Positions 42,449-51,112 of a stretch of DNA of 64,000 nucleotides are shown here, in pieces. Position 1 is the first letter of the stretch. Each line of letters opens with the position of its first letter. This DNA is from Paraburkholderia kururiensis JCM 10599 = LMG 19447 (GTDB taxonomy: Bacteria; Pseudomonadota; Gammaproteobacteria; Burkholderiales; Burkholderiaceae), in assembly GCF_003986935.1 (NCBI RefSeq), contig NZ_RJZE01000026.1:1-64000 (forward strand), in the 5' to 3' direction. The notes beneath the pieces were generated by a model. It was not told the DNA's origin. It worked only from the letters and a program-made list of their open reading frames with translations, and ran no database searches. Both the position numbers and the translations under genes were made by a program.

Positions 42449-43321
42449 CTAGTCGAAGATGTGCTTGAAACGGCGTTCGGCGAGGCGGCTGCAGCCCATC
42501 ACGATCGCCACGTTCGCCACCAGCAGCAGCACCGCGATGCTCGCGCCGAGCGGCCAGTTCAGCGTGCCGAGAAATTCGTCGTACGCGGCCGTGGCCACCA
42601 CTTTCAGGCGACGCCCGCCGATCAGCGCGGGCGTGGCAAACGCCGAGGCCGACAGTGCGAACACGATGATGGAACCCGAGAGCACACCCGGCAGAATCTG
42701 CGGCAGCACCACGCGACGGAACACGCGTAGCGGCGATGCTCCGAGCGAACGCCCGGCCCACTCCACCTGCGGATCGAGCTTTTGCAGCGTGGCCCACACC
42801 GACATCACCATGAACGGCACCAGCACGTGCGTAAGCGCGATGATCACGCCGGTCATCGTGAAGACGAAGCGGATGGGTTCGTCGGTCACATCGAGCGCGC
42901 GCAGCACGCTGTTGATCACACCGTTGTTGCCGAGCAGGATCTGCCAGCCCAGTGTGCGCACCACGACCGAAATAAGCAGCGGCCCCAGCACGATCAGCAG
43001 ACAGATGGACTGCCACGGCCGGCGCATGCGCGCGAGCACGATGGTTTCCGGCACGCCGAGCACGATGGAGAGCAGCGTCACGGCAAACGCGAGGCCGGCC
43101 GTGCGCAGGAAGATCGTGCCGTAGTACGGGTCCGTCACGACTTCGAGATAGTTGCTCCACGTATAGCCGGGCTGCACGCCGGCCACGTCGCTGAACACGT
43201 GAAACGAGAGCATGAACGTGAGCAGCAGCGGCACGAACAACAGTCCCACGAAAAGCAGCAGCGCCGGTGCCGAGAGCAGCCAGGGCGCGGCGCCGCCGCG
43301 CGGGTCGTCAAGCGTGGCCAT
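42449..43321 (-). CDS. ABC transporter permease, PotB type
   Basis: The 290-residue permease has six helices and an EAA motif, EWAGRSLGASPLRVFRRVVL, with PQILPGVLSGSIIVFALSAS. This matches PotB-like subunits. The ATG at 43321 lies within the last codons of the ATPase gene (14-bp overlap), and homology begins there; the longer frame upstream is the shadow of that ATPase. With the PotC-like permease it forms the heterodimeric channel. Confidence 0.9.
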   Translation of the reverse strand: MATLDDPRGGAAPWLLSAPALLLFVGLLFVPLLLTFMLSFHVFSDVAGVQPGYTWSNYLEVVTDPYYGTIFLRTAGLAFAVTLLSIVLGVPETIVLARMRRPWQSICLLIVLGPLLISVVVRTLGWQILLGNNGVINSVLRALDVTDEPIRFVFTMTGVIIALTHVLVPFMVMSVWATLQKLDPQVEWAGRSLGASPLRVFRRVVLPQILPGVLSGSIIVFALSASAFATPALIGGRRLKVVATAAYDEFLGTLNWPLGASIAVLLLVANVAIVMGCSRLAERRFKHIFD

Positions 43322-44393
43322 GCGTGTCCTCCCGGCCCAGCACGCGCAGGTCGTCATCGGTCCAGGCGAGCGCGACTTCGTGGCCTTCGTCGGGCGGCGG
43401 CGCGCCGTAGTTGGGCTGGGCCACGTGCATGCGGCCCAGCGCCGTGTCCACCACAAGCAGCCATTGATTGCCGACGAACACACGCGTCACGACGCGGCCG
43501 ATCAACCGTCCATCGCCGGCACGCGCATCGCCGTTCACGAGCCGCACCTTCTCGGGCCGGATATAGACGTTCACGGCGCCATCCACGTGACGGCCTTCGT
43601 GCGGCACGTGCAGCGTGGTGCCCGCCACCGCCACTTCGGCGCAGCGCGGATTGCGGCGCAGCACCTCGCCTTGCAACGTGTTGGTGCGGCCAAGGAACGT
43701 GGACGCGAACGGCGTGGCAGGCCGCTCGTAGGCATCGAATGGCGTGCTGAGTTGCGCAATCTTGCCGCCGTGCATCACGGCGATGCGGTCGCTCATCGTC
43801 ATCGCTTCCACCTGATCGTGCGTGACGAGGATCGTGGTAATGCCGAGCCGCTTCTGGATGGCACGCAGTTCGATGTGCATCTCCTCGCGCAGCTTCGCAT
43901 CGAGGTTCGACATCGGTTCGTCGAGCAACAGCAGTTCGGGCTGCATCGCGATGGCGCGCGCAATCGCCACGCGCTGCCGCTGGCCGCCCGACAGCTCCTT
44001 CGGATAGCGCGCATCGAGCCCGCGCAGCCGCACGAGTTCGAGTGCCTCGGCAATGCGCGCCTCGCGCTGCGCGCGCTTCATCTTGCGCATTTCCAGGCCG
44101 AAGCCGACGTTGCCCGCCACCGTCATGTGCGGAAACAGCGCGTAGCTCTGGAACACCACGCCGATGCCGCGCTTTTCGGGGCGCTCGTGCGTAATGTCGC
44201 GGCCATCGAGCGTGATGCGGCCCGTGGTGGGCGAGACGAAGCCCGCCACCATCTGCAGCGTCGTGGTCTTGCCACAGCCCGAGGGCCCGAGCAGCGAGAG
44301 AAACTCGCCGCGCTCAACCGAAAGATCGATGTGCTCGATCGCCGTGAAGTCGCCGTAGCGTTTGGAAATGCCTTGGAGGGTCAGGAAGCTCAT
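43308..44393 (-). CDS. ABC transporter ATP-binding protein, PotA type
   Basis: A 361-residue ATPase with Walker A LGPSGCGKTTTLQMVAG, Q-loop VVFQSYALFPHMTV, signature LSGGQRQRVAIARAIA, Walker B LLLLDEPMSNLD, and switch His in ILVTHDQVEA. A C-terminal TOBE domain (about 260-361) follows, as in PotA/FbpC. All catalytic residues are present. The ATG at 44393 is used instead of a TTG one codon upstream. It energises the importer for the substrate of the downstream oxidases. Confidence 0.92.
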   Translation of the reverse strand: MSFLTLQGISKRYGDFTAIEHIDLSVERGEFLSLLGPSGCGKTTTLQMVAGFVSPTTGRITLDGRDITHERPEKRGIGVVFQSYALFPHMTVAGNVGFGLEMRKMKRAQREARIAEALELVRLRGLDARYPKELSGGQRQRVAIARAIAMQPELLLLDEPMSNLDAKLREEMHIELRAIQKRLGITTILVTHDQVEAMTMSDRIAVMHGGKIAQLSTPFDAYERPATPFASTFLGRTNTLQGEVLRRNPRCAEVAVAGTTLHVPHEGRHVDGAVNVYIRPEKVRLVNGDARAGDGRLIGRVVTRVFVGNQWLLVVDTALGRMHVAQPNYGAPPPDEGHEVALAWTDDDLRVLGREDTHGHA

Positions 44394-44457
44394 CAACGTT
44401 CATCCTTGCCGGAAGCACGGGCGCGCACGCGGCGCGCGTTTGCATGCGATGTGCCGC

Positions 44458-45525
44458 TCACCGCTCGACCGAACGGTTCCAGCGTTCGGTCCACTCGGTG
44501 CGATGCTGATTGATCGTGGTCCAATCCATTGTCGTGAGCTTCGCGATCTGATCGGGGCCATACGGCACACGTGCGGCAACGTCGGGCGAAAGCTTCACGG
44601 TCTTGTTCACGGGACCGAGGCCAATGCCCTGCGCCTGCAACACCTGCACTTCGGGACTCAGCAGGTACTGCACGAACTGCTGCGAAAGCTGCGGCTGCGC
44701 GTTTTCCGCGAGCACGCAGGCGGCTACCTGCAGCGCGACGCCGCCTTCCTTCGGGTAGATGAACTTGAGCGGGAAGCCCGTGTTTTGCAGCGCCACCGCG
44801 CGACCGCTGCCGTACGGCGCGACGATCACGTCGCCGGACTGCATGAGCCCGTCCATTTCGCCGGGCGTGGGCGCCCACGAAAGCACGTTGGGCGCAACCT
44901 GCTTCGTCATCGCGGTAAAACCGGGGTCGATGTTCTTTTCGCCGCCGCCGTTCATGCGTGCGAGCATGACGAGTGTGTGCAGACCGTAGGTGTTCGTGAT
45001 GGGCGGCACGCCGAGCTTGCCCTTCACATGCGGGTCTTCCAGCACCTTCCACGAATCCGGCGCGGGCAGGCCGAGCTTCTTGAACGCCTGTTCGTTGTAG
45101 CCGATGCCCGTTGCCACCATGCCCACGCCCACCGCCGTCGCGCCCAGGCGTGCGAGCGGATAGAGGTCTTTCATGACGGGCGCGTCTTCCACCTTCGCGC
45201 ACAGGCCGAGCTGCATGGCCTGGTACATGGGGCCGTCGTCCATCACGGCGACGTTGATCTGCTGGTGGCCCTTTTGCGCCTGCAATTTCGCGAGCGTGTC
45301 GCTGGAATTGCCCGCGACGTAGACGATCTTCACGTCGTGCGCTTTCTCGAACGGCGGAATGATCTTCTGGCGATAGAGCTGCTCGTTGGAGCCGCCGACG
45401 TTCGCGACGTACAGCGTGGTTTCGGCCTGCGCGGCAAGCGTCGTGGCGAAGACGCCGGCAACGGCCAGCGCGGCGGCAAGCACGTGCGGCATTGAAAGGG
45501 AACGGTGGCGCAACGCTTTGTTCAT
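44458..45525 (-). CDS. ABC transporter substrate-binding protein, PotD type
   Basis: The 355-residue periplasmic protein has a signal peptide (about 1-34, ending AAQAETTLY). It then shows the PotD/SBP_bac_8 layout: TLYVANVGGSNEQLYRQKII, PPFEKAHDVKIVYVAGNSSD, MVATGIGYNEQAFKKLGLPA, VIVAPYGSGRAVALQNTGFP and QVLQAQGIGLGPVN. It would deliver a polyamine-, opine- or amino-acid-like ligand to the permeases. Start at 45525 has GGAG upstream and opens the signal peptide. It is the first gene of the nine-gene catabolic operon on this strand. Confidence 0.9.
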   Translation of the reverse strand: MNKALRHRSLSMPHVLAAALAVAGVFATTLAAQAETTLYVANVGGSNEQLYRQKIIPPFEKAHDVKIVYVAGNSSDTLAKLQAQKGHQQINVAVMDDGPMYQAMQLGLCAKVEDAPVMKDLYPLARLGATAVGVGMVATGIGYNEQAFKKLGLPAPDSWKVLEDPHVKGKLGVPPITNTYGLHTLVMLARMNGGGEKNIDPGFTAMTKQVAPNVLSWAPTPGEMDGLMQSGDVIVAPYGSGRAVALQNTGFPLKFIYPKEGGVALQVAACVLAENAQPQLSQQFVQYLLSPEVQVLQAQGIGLGPVNKTVKLSPDVAARVPYGPDQIAKLTTMDWTTINQHRTEWTERWNRSVER

Positions 45526-45657
45526 GACGGCGATCTCCATTCGTATGTGGGGAGCGGTGGTTCGGCTGTGTACCTCCCGCCGATGCATCGAAGTCTCGCG
45601 CGCAGCAACCCATATCGTCCAATACGAATAAAATACCGACCTATGCAGAGTTGATAT

Positions 45658-45667
45658 ACCCTAGGGT
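45658..45667. promoter_or_regulatory. Palindrome ACCCTAGGGT in the divergent LysR/transporter region
   Basis: A perfect 10-bp palindrome 58 bp before the LysR start, in an AT-rich stretch between the regulator and the substrate-binding protein gene. A plausible site for the LysR protein or RNA polymerase; not tested. Confidence 0.35.
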
Positions 45668-45724
45668 TTGCCCCGACGCATGTGAATACGGGCGTGCGGT
45701 CGCACGGAAACAGGAGAACCAACG

Positions 45725-46759
45725 TTGAATCTCAAGCACATCGAGGCATTTCGGGCGGTGATGGTGGCAGGGTCCATGACCGCGGCAGCCAAAGCGCTCT
45801 TCACCTCGCAGCCGAACGTGAGCCGCCTGATTTCGCAGTTGGAACGCGAGACCGGGCTCACGCTGTTTCAGCGCACGGGCGCCCGCCTCATTCCGACGAG
45901 CGAAGGCACCGCGTTCTTCCGCGAAGTGGAGCGCGCGTATGTGGGCCTGCAAGGGCTCACGAATGCGGCGGCGCAGATCCGCAACCTGGGCACGGGGCGC
46001 CTGCGCATTGCGGCAATGCCCTCGGCCGGGCTCACGCTCGTGCCGCATGCCATCAAGCGGTTTCAGAAGCTTTATCCCGAGGTCACGGTGTCGCTGCACG
46101 TGAATACGTCGGGCACCGTGAATCACTGGACGGCCTCGCAGTTCTGCGACCTGGGCGTAGCGGTCTACATCAGTGAAGCATCGAACTGCGAAGTGGAGCC
46201 GCTTTCGAAAGTGCCCGCACTGTGCGTGCTGCCCGCCCACCACCGGCTCGCGAAGAAGGCCGTGATTCGCCCCGCGGATCTGCAAGGCGAGTCGTTCATT
46301 TCGCTATGCCAGGGGGACGGCACGCGCACGCAGATGGACGAGGTGTTTCTGCGCGCGGGCGTGGAACGGGTGCTCGCCATCGAGGCGCAGTACACCGCGA
46401 TTTGCTGCGAGCTGGTGCGCTGCGGACTGGGCGTGACGCTCGCGCATCCCATCGTGGCGCGCGACTTCGCGGGGCCCGACATCGCGATTCGTCCGTTCTC
46501 GCCCGCGGTGCTTTTTCCCACCTATCTGCTGTTTCCGCCGAACCGTCCGCGCGACAGGCTGGCCTCTGCGTTCGTCAAGGTGCTGCGCGAGTTGCACGAG
46601 GAATTGCTGGATGAAATGAAGATGAAGGTGACGGAAGGCCGCGCGGGCCAGCCGCGCGGCAGTGGCAGTGATAACCGCAGTAACGACCGCAGTGGCAACC
46701 GCAGCGGCAGCCGTGCGGTTAAATCGGCGCCCGCGCGGCGTCTGCGGTCCGCGGGCTGA
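45725..46759 (+). CDS. LysR-family regulator of the opine/polyamine-type operon (NocR/OccR-like)
   Basis: The 344-residue regulator has an HTH domain LKHIEAFRAVMVAGSMTAAA, KALFTSQPNVSRLISQLERE, and a ligand domain with LGTGRLRIAAMPSAGLTLVP and LVRCGLGVTLAHPIVARDFA. The HTH resembles the opine regulators NocR/OccR. It is divergent from the substrate-binding protein gene and likely activates the catabolic operon in response to its substrate. A TTG start with AGGAG upstream fits best. The last 40 residues are a hydrophilic Ser/Asn/Arg repeat tail not found in the family core. Confidence 0.88.
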   Translation: MNLKHIEAFRAVMVAGSMTAAAKALFTSQPNVSRLISQLERETGLTLFQRTGARLIPTSEGTAFFREVERAYVGLQGLTNAAAQIRNLGTGRLRIAAMPSAGLTLVPHAIKRFQKLYPEVTVSLHVNTSGTVNHWTASQFCDLGVAVYISEASNCEVEPLSKVPALCVLPAHHRLAKKAVIRPADLQGESFISLCQGDGTRTQMDEVFLRAGVERVLAIEAQYTAICCELVRCGLGVTLAHPIVARDFAGPDIAIRPFSPAVLFPTYLLFPPNRPRDRLASAFVKVLRELHEELLDEMKMKVTEGRAGQPRGSGSDNRSNDRSGNRSGSRAVKSAPARRLRSAG

Positions 46760-46772
46760 GTGCTGCCGCTAG

Positions 46773-47477
46773 CTACAGCGGATGCGCACTGCCCGCCTGG
46801 GCCAGCAACGAAACGGCCGCGGCATCGGGCAGGCCGTTGGAATCGATGGCGCCCGCCTTTGCGAGCGCATCGAGGTCGCTATCCACGCCGGGCTGCCCCA
46901 CGACGAACGGCGTCGTGAGAAACGACGGCTGCGCAAGCGTCACGGCGTAGCGCTGCTGAAGGTTCGCGACCACGGCGGACTGCGCCGCCAGCACGTTGGT
47001 CCCGTTCGAAAGCGCCTGCTGGAAGCGCGTATTGTTCGGCAAGCTGGCGACGAGACCGCTCACCGATGTGCCGAGTTGCGCCGCGAGGTAGACGAGCATG
47101 AGTTCGGTCTCCGGCGTCGTGTTGATCGTGCCGCCTGCGAAGACCACCGAATGCAACGTCGTGCCGGCCGAGCTTGCGGCCAGAATGCAGGGAAGCGAGG
47201 CATTGAACGTGACGCTGTAACGCCCGCCGCTGTCCGATGTGGTGGAGGCGGAACCGTCCGCGCAACCGAAACTCACCACGGCGCCGGCGAGCGCCCGGCC
47301 CGTCGCGGCCGTGCCCGAAACGCCGACGCTCGGCAGCGGGCCTGTGCCGCCGCCGCAGCGGTCCATGCCGAAGCACGCCGTGCCGTTGCATGAGGCGAGC
47401 GAGACGGACGTAACGAGAGCAGCCGCGGACAACGCCGCGGCGAGAGGTCGAACTAAACGGACGTCTCGAGCATTCAT
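46773..47477 (-). CDS. Hypothetical lipoprotein with carboxypeptidase-regulatory-like domain
   Basis: The 234-residue protein has a lipobox LASC (Cys30) after a signal sequence, then two close cysteines. Residues about 48-120 contain VGVSGTAATGRALAGAVVSF and TSDSGGRYSVTFNASLPCIL, a small beta-sandwich of the carboxypeptidase-regulatory/transthyretin type. The rest is helical and without a known family. It lies between two convergent or tandem genes with no operon partner. Function unknown. Confidence 0.75.
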   Translation of the reverse strand: MNARDVRLVRPLAAALSAAALVTSVSLASCNGTACFGMDRCGGGTGPLPSVGVSGTAATGRALAGAVVSFGCADGSASTTSDSGGRYSVTFNASLPCILAASSAGTTLHSVVFAGGTINTTPETELMLVYLAAQLGTSVSGLVASLPNNTRFQQALSNGTNVLAAQSAVVANLQQRYAVTLAQPSFLTTPFVVGQPGVDSDLDALAKAGAIDSNGLPDAAAVSLLAQAGSAHPL

Positions 47478-47634
47478 GGCTGCCTGTCCTCAGGAGAAGA
47501 ACCCGCGTGCCGGATGCCAGATACGGACCGGCGGTGTTCCTGATTTTAGGCGTCATGCGGGGTGTGTGGTGCATGGCCTGGGTGGCGCGCCACGCGCTTC
47601 TCTGACGAAACACGGCGTGGCGCGCGGTCGCGGC

Positions 47635-47961
47635 TCAATGGTGCAGGAAGAGCGACGGCGTGCTGGTGGTCGTGGAGGATGCGGCGGCCACGCCGGATTG
47701 CGCGCTACCCGCCGCCATGCCGCCCATCGACTGCATGGCGAGCGTGCTGTCGTCCTGCGCGGCCACCTTCGCTTCGGCGGCCTGGATGTCGGACGGGTAG
47801 TGCACGTCGTTGTTGCCAGGCCGATAGCCGGCCTTTTCCACCTGAATCAGATCGGCACGCACTTCGGCACGCGTGACGGGCGCATTCGCGGTCTGCGCGA
47901 AAGCAAGGACGGGCGCGCTCAGGGCGCAGGAGAGCAGCAGGGCACGGATCAGGGTCTTCAT
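47635..47961 (-). CDS. DUF4148 family exported protein
   Basis: A 108-residue protein with a signal peptide (about 1-22, ending AFAQTANA) and the DUF4148 core: VTRAEVRADLIQVEKAGYRP, NDVHYPSDIQAAEAKVAAQ. DUF4148 proteins are small periplasmic proteins almost restricted to Burkholderiales; their role is unknown. A strong GGAGGTG ribosome site precedes the ATG at 47961, which excludes the longer open frame. Confidence 0.9.
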   Translation of the reverse strand: MKTLIRALLLSCALSAPVLAFAQTANAPVTRAEVRADLIQVEKAGYRPGNNDVHYPSDIQAAEAKVAAQDDSTLAMQSMGGMAAGSAQSGVAAASSTTTSTPSLFLHH

Positions 47962-48138
47962 GGTATTCACCTCCGGGAGCATAGCGGCCGTGTCCACCAT
48001 GGACCGGCCTTCGGGCTCTCCACGCTGTGGTCGGTGAAGAGTTGTACCCATTGTGGTATTGGCGCACTGTCCGGAAGCTGACCCGTGGATTACAAGTTTG
48101 TTATCTAAATCGGCGTGGGGTCGGGTGCGGCTGCGCCG

Positions 48139-49998
48139 TCATGCCTGCGTCTGCACTGCCTGCTTCCACACCGCTACGCCCTCAGGCTCGACCACCACCC
48201 GGCAAGGCGCCTGCTCCACGAGCGCCGTCTCGCCCGCCGCGAAATCGAACGACACGCCCGCCACCTCCACGCGCGCAAAGCGCTCGCCGTTGCGCAGTTC
48301 GACGGATTCCACCCGCGCGTCGAACCCACACGACCCTTCTTCGAGTCGCACGGCGCGCGACGCCACACGCCACATCACGTGCTCGCCCACCGCGATGGAT
48401 CGGTCCGACGTTTCGATGGCGAGCCGTTCGTTCACCTCGATCACGCCCGGCGCACGCATCACGCCGCTGCCCACGTTGCGCAGCCCCAGCAGGTCCGCCA
48501 CGCGCATGTTCGCCGGCCGGCTGAAGACGTGCTCCACCGTGCCCGCCTGGAGCATGCGGCCACGCTCGAGCACGAGCACTTCGTCGGCGAGCAGCGCGGC
48601 CTCGTCGGGATCGTGCGTGACGATCACCGTGACCGCCGAGAGCTCGCGCTGCAACTCGCGCAGCGACCGCTGCAAGCGGCGGCGACGTGGCGTATCCAGC
48701 GCGGAGAACGGTTCGTCGAACAGCAGCACGTGACTGTGGCGCGTCAAGGCGCGCGCAAGCGCCACGCGCTGGCGCTGCCCGAACGAGAGTTGATGCGGCA
48801 GCCTGCCGAGCAGCGTCGCAAGGCCGAGATGCTCGACCCAGTAGCGCGCGCCCGCGGCATCGGCATCCACGGGAAAGGCCAGTTGCTGGGCCACCGTCAT
48901 GTGCGGGAAGAGCCCGTAGTCCTGCGGCATGTAGCCCACCTGCCGGCGCTCCGGCGGCAACGCGCCCAGGTCGCGTTCGCCCAGTTGCACGCTGCCCGCT
49001 TCGTTGTGTTCGAGGCCCGCAATGAGGCGCAGCGTGAGCGACTTGCCGGAGCCCGAAGGCCCGATGATCGCGAGGCGGCGCGTCGTGGGCGCCCAGTGGA
49101 CGTCGAGGCTGAACGGGCCGAGATGCTTCGTGAGACTCAACGTCAGATTCATCGGCAGACGCTGCGCCGCCGCGTCCGCCACGGAACACGCCGGCGCGAA
49201 TGCCGCCTCGTCGCCGTTCGCGGGCCGCGCCAGGGTCTTCGTATCGCGCACGCCGCGGCTGTACACGGAGAGCATGGCGCACGCCACGGCGATCACGAGC
49301 GTGGGCAGCAGCAGCGGCATCATCGCGGGCAAGCCCTGTCCACCGAAGACGACGTAGGTGTACACGGGCAGCGAGTACGGGTGATACGCGACCATCACCG
49401 TCGCGCCGAATTCGCCGAACGCGCGCAGCCAGGCGAGCGCGAGCCCCGCCCGAATCGCGGGCCACGCCACAGGCAGCGCCACGCGAAAAAAGCGACTGCC
49501 CGCGCGGTGCCCCAGCGTGGCCGCGACATCTTCGAACACGGGGTCGATGGACGCGAACGCCGAGCGCGCCGCCACGATCAGAAACGGCGCGGCCACGAAC
49601 GTTTCGGCGAGCACGATGCCCGCGAACGAATCGGTGAGCACGCCGTTCGTCAGGCGGCCAATCCAGCTATACGGGCCGAGCAGAAACAACAGCAGCACGC
49701 CGCTCGTGAGCGGCGGCAACGCCAGCGGCAACTGCACGACGAAGCCGAGCAGCGCCATGCCGCGCGACGACGAACGCGCAAGCCAGTAACCGAGCGGCAC
49801 GCCGCCCACCAGAATGACGAGCGCCGCCACGCTCGCGCTCGCGGCCGACACGCCTACCGCGGACCACGTTGCCCGCCAGTCCACGCCGGCCCAGTCCGCG
49901 TGCCCGATCTGCGGCACGCTCGCCACGAACGGCGCGCACAGATAGACCGCGAGCAGGATGGCGAGCGCGAAGAGCGGCCGCCCTGCCGTGCGCTTCAT
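48139..49998 (-). CDS. Fused ABC molybdate permease/ATPase (ModB-ModC fusion)
   Basis: A 619-residue fusion. The N-terminal half (about 1-260) is a six-helix permease of the ModB/CysTW type (LGYWLARSSSRGMALLGFVV, QLPLALPPLTSGVLLLFLLG, EAA loop DVAATLGHRAGSRFFRVALP). The C-terminal half (about 285-619) is the ATPase with Walker A GPSGSGKSLTL, Q-loop MPQDYGLFPHMTV, signature LSFGQRQRVALARAL and Walker B VLLFDEPFSALD, plus a TOBE-like tail. Its start overlaps the stop of the modA-like gene (ATGA). The ModE box upstream of modA supports molybdate. Confidence 0.88.
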   Translation of the reverse strand: MKRTAGRPLFALAILLAVYLCAPFVASVPQIGHADWAGVDWRATWSAVGVSAASASVAALVILVGGVPLGYWLARSSSRGMALLGFVVQLPLALPPLTSGVLLLFLLGPYSWIGRLTNGVLTDSFAGIVLAETFVAAPFLIVAARSAFASIDPVFEDVAATLGHRAGSRFFRVALPVAWPAIRAGLALAWLRAFGEFGATVMVAYHPYSLPVYTYVVFGGQGLPAMMPLLLPTLVIAVACAMLSVYSRGVRDTKTLARPANGDEAAFAPACSVADAAAQRLPMNLTLSLTKHLGPFSLDVHWAPTTRRLAIIGPSGSGKSLTLRLIAGLEHNEAGSVQLGERDLGALPPERRQVGYMPQDYGLFPHMTVAQQLAFPVDADAAGARYWVEHLGLATLLGRLPHQLSFGQRQRVALARALTRHSHVLLFDEPFSALDTPRRRRLQRSLRELQRELSAVTVIVTHDPDEAALLADEVLVLERGRMLQAGTVEHVFSRPANMRVADLLGLRNVGSGVMRAPGVIEVNERLAIETSDRSIAVGEHVMWRVASRAVRLEEGSCGFDARVESVELRNGERFARVEVAGVSFDFAAGETALVEQAPCRVVVEPEGVAVWKQAVQTQA

Positions 49999-50882
49999 TG
50001 GGCTGCGTCGATCACGGCCTGCACCGAAGACGGCACGGCCTGCACGTTGCCGACCACCTTCGGGCGGATCACGTCGACGCCATGCTCGTGCAGCAGCGCG
50101 CGGCCCTGCGCGCTAAGGAGGAAGTTGACGAAGCGCGTGGCGCCCGCCTGGTTCGGCGCGTCGGACAGAATGGTGAGCGTGTAGCTCGCCTTGATCTGCA
50201 ATTCAGGCGCCGGGTGCACCGCCGGAATCTTGAGGTCCGAGGTCTCGGTCGAATAGAAGAAGCCGGCGTCGAGCTGACCCGACTGCAAGCGGCCCACCAG
50301 GGTCTCTTCGGGCAGCACCTGATTGGGGTTCTCGGGCGCGCCGAGCGTCTTTTCGACGAGGTCGGGCTGGCCATACAGCTGCGCCGCCTTCGTCATGAGT
50401 TCAACCGTGAACGCGCCCTTGGGATCGAGCTTCGGGTCTGTACGGCCAATGCGGATGCCCGGCTCCTGCAACACCTGGTCCCAGCGCTTCGACTTGAAGG
50501 CCGCGGCAAAGTGGCTCTGCGGGTTGTAGCCGACGAGCAGCGGCGACTCCGCGAAGTTCACGTACCAGCTCACGTGGTCGCCGTTGGCCGCGCCCGTCAG
50601 GCTCGCGTTGACCTTCGGGCTCGCGCTGATGAACACGTCGCCGCGCCGCAGCTTGCCGCGAATTTCGTTGGCGATCTTGTTCGACCCCGCCGCGTAGCCG
50701 CGAAAGCGCAAGCCGGTTTCCTTTTCGAACGCGGGACCGACGCTGCGCTCCATGAGATTGACGAGCGAGCCCGCGTAGAGAACGTTGACGGTTCCCTCGT
50801 CGGCCGCCCGGGCGCTCTTTGGCGCCACGAGACCCAACATTGAACTCAACAACACGCCGCAAACAACGAGCTTGCGCAACAT
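49995..50882 (-). CDS. modA: Molybdate/tungstate-type substrate-binding protein ModA
   Basis: A 295-residue periplasmic protein with a signal peptide (about 1-26). The core VLYAGSLVNLMERSVGPAFE, GYAAGSNKIANEIRGKLRRG and DVFISASPKVNASLT matches the ModA/WtpA family. VLPEETLVGRLQSGQLDAGF and FYSTETSDLKIPAV follow. Archaeal-type WtpA and bacterial ModA are hard to tell apart; the oxyanion specificity is supported mainly by the ModE box. Translation is coupled to the fused permease/ATPase. Confidence 0.85.
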   Translation of the reverse strand: MLRKLVVCGVLLSSMLGLVAPKSARAADEGTVNVLYAGSLVNLMERSVGPAFEKETGLRFRGYAAGSNKIANEIRGKLRRGDVFISASPKVNASLTGAANGDHVSWYVNFAESPLLVGYNPQSHFAAAFKSKRWDQVLQEPGIRIGRTDPKLDPKGAFTVELMTKAAQLYGQPDLVEKTLGAPENPNQVLPEETLVGRLQSGQLDAGFFYSTETSDLKIPAVHPAPELQIKASYTLTILSDAPNQAGATRFVNFLLSAQGRALLHEHGVDVIRPKVVGNVQAVPSSVQAVIDAAQ

Positions 50883-50896
50883 GGCCTTCCCCGTAC

Positions 50897-50920
50897 CGTT
50901 ATAGAGAGCGATATATTACG
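50897..50920. promoter_or_regulatory. ModE-type operator upstream of modA
   Basis: CGTTATAGA-N6-TATATTACG fits the ModE consensus CGNTATATA-N6-TATATNACG in all but one base. It ends 15 bp before the modA start codon. Molybdate-bound ModE at this site would repress the transporter. Confidence 0.75.
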
Positions 50921-51112
50921 ACGCTTCCACATTCTGTCGCGCCTTCTGTCGCGCATTCCGTGCGCGCCCCGGCCCGCCTTGCCCGTCGCCCGGACGGTCG
51001 ATCATGCCGCTACTGACGCAGATCAAGGGTCAAAAGTCAGACAAGGCAAAAATTCAGTTGCGCCGCCCGCTGTTGCGCTCGATCGAATCTGTCCATCGGC
51101 AATGACCCGGTC

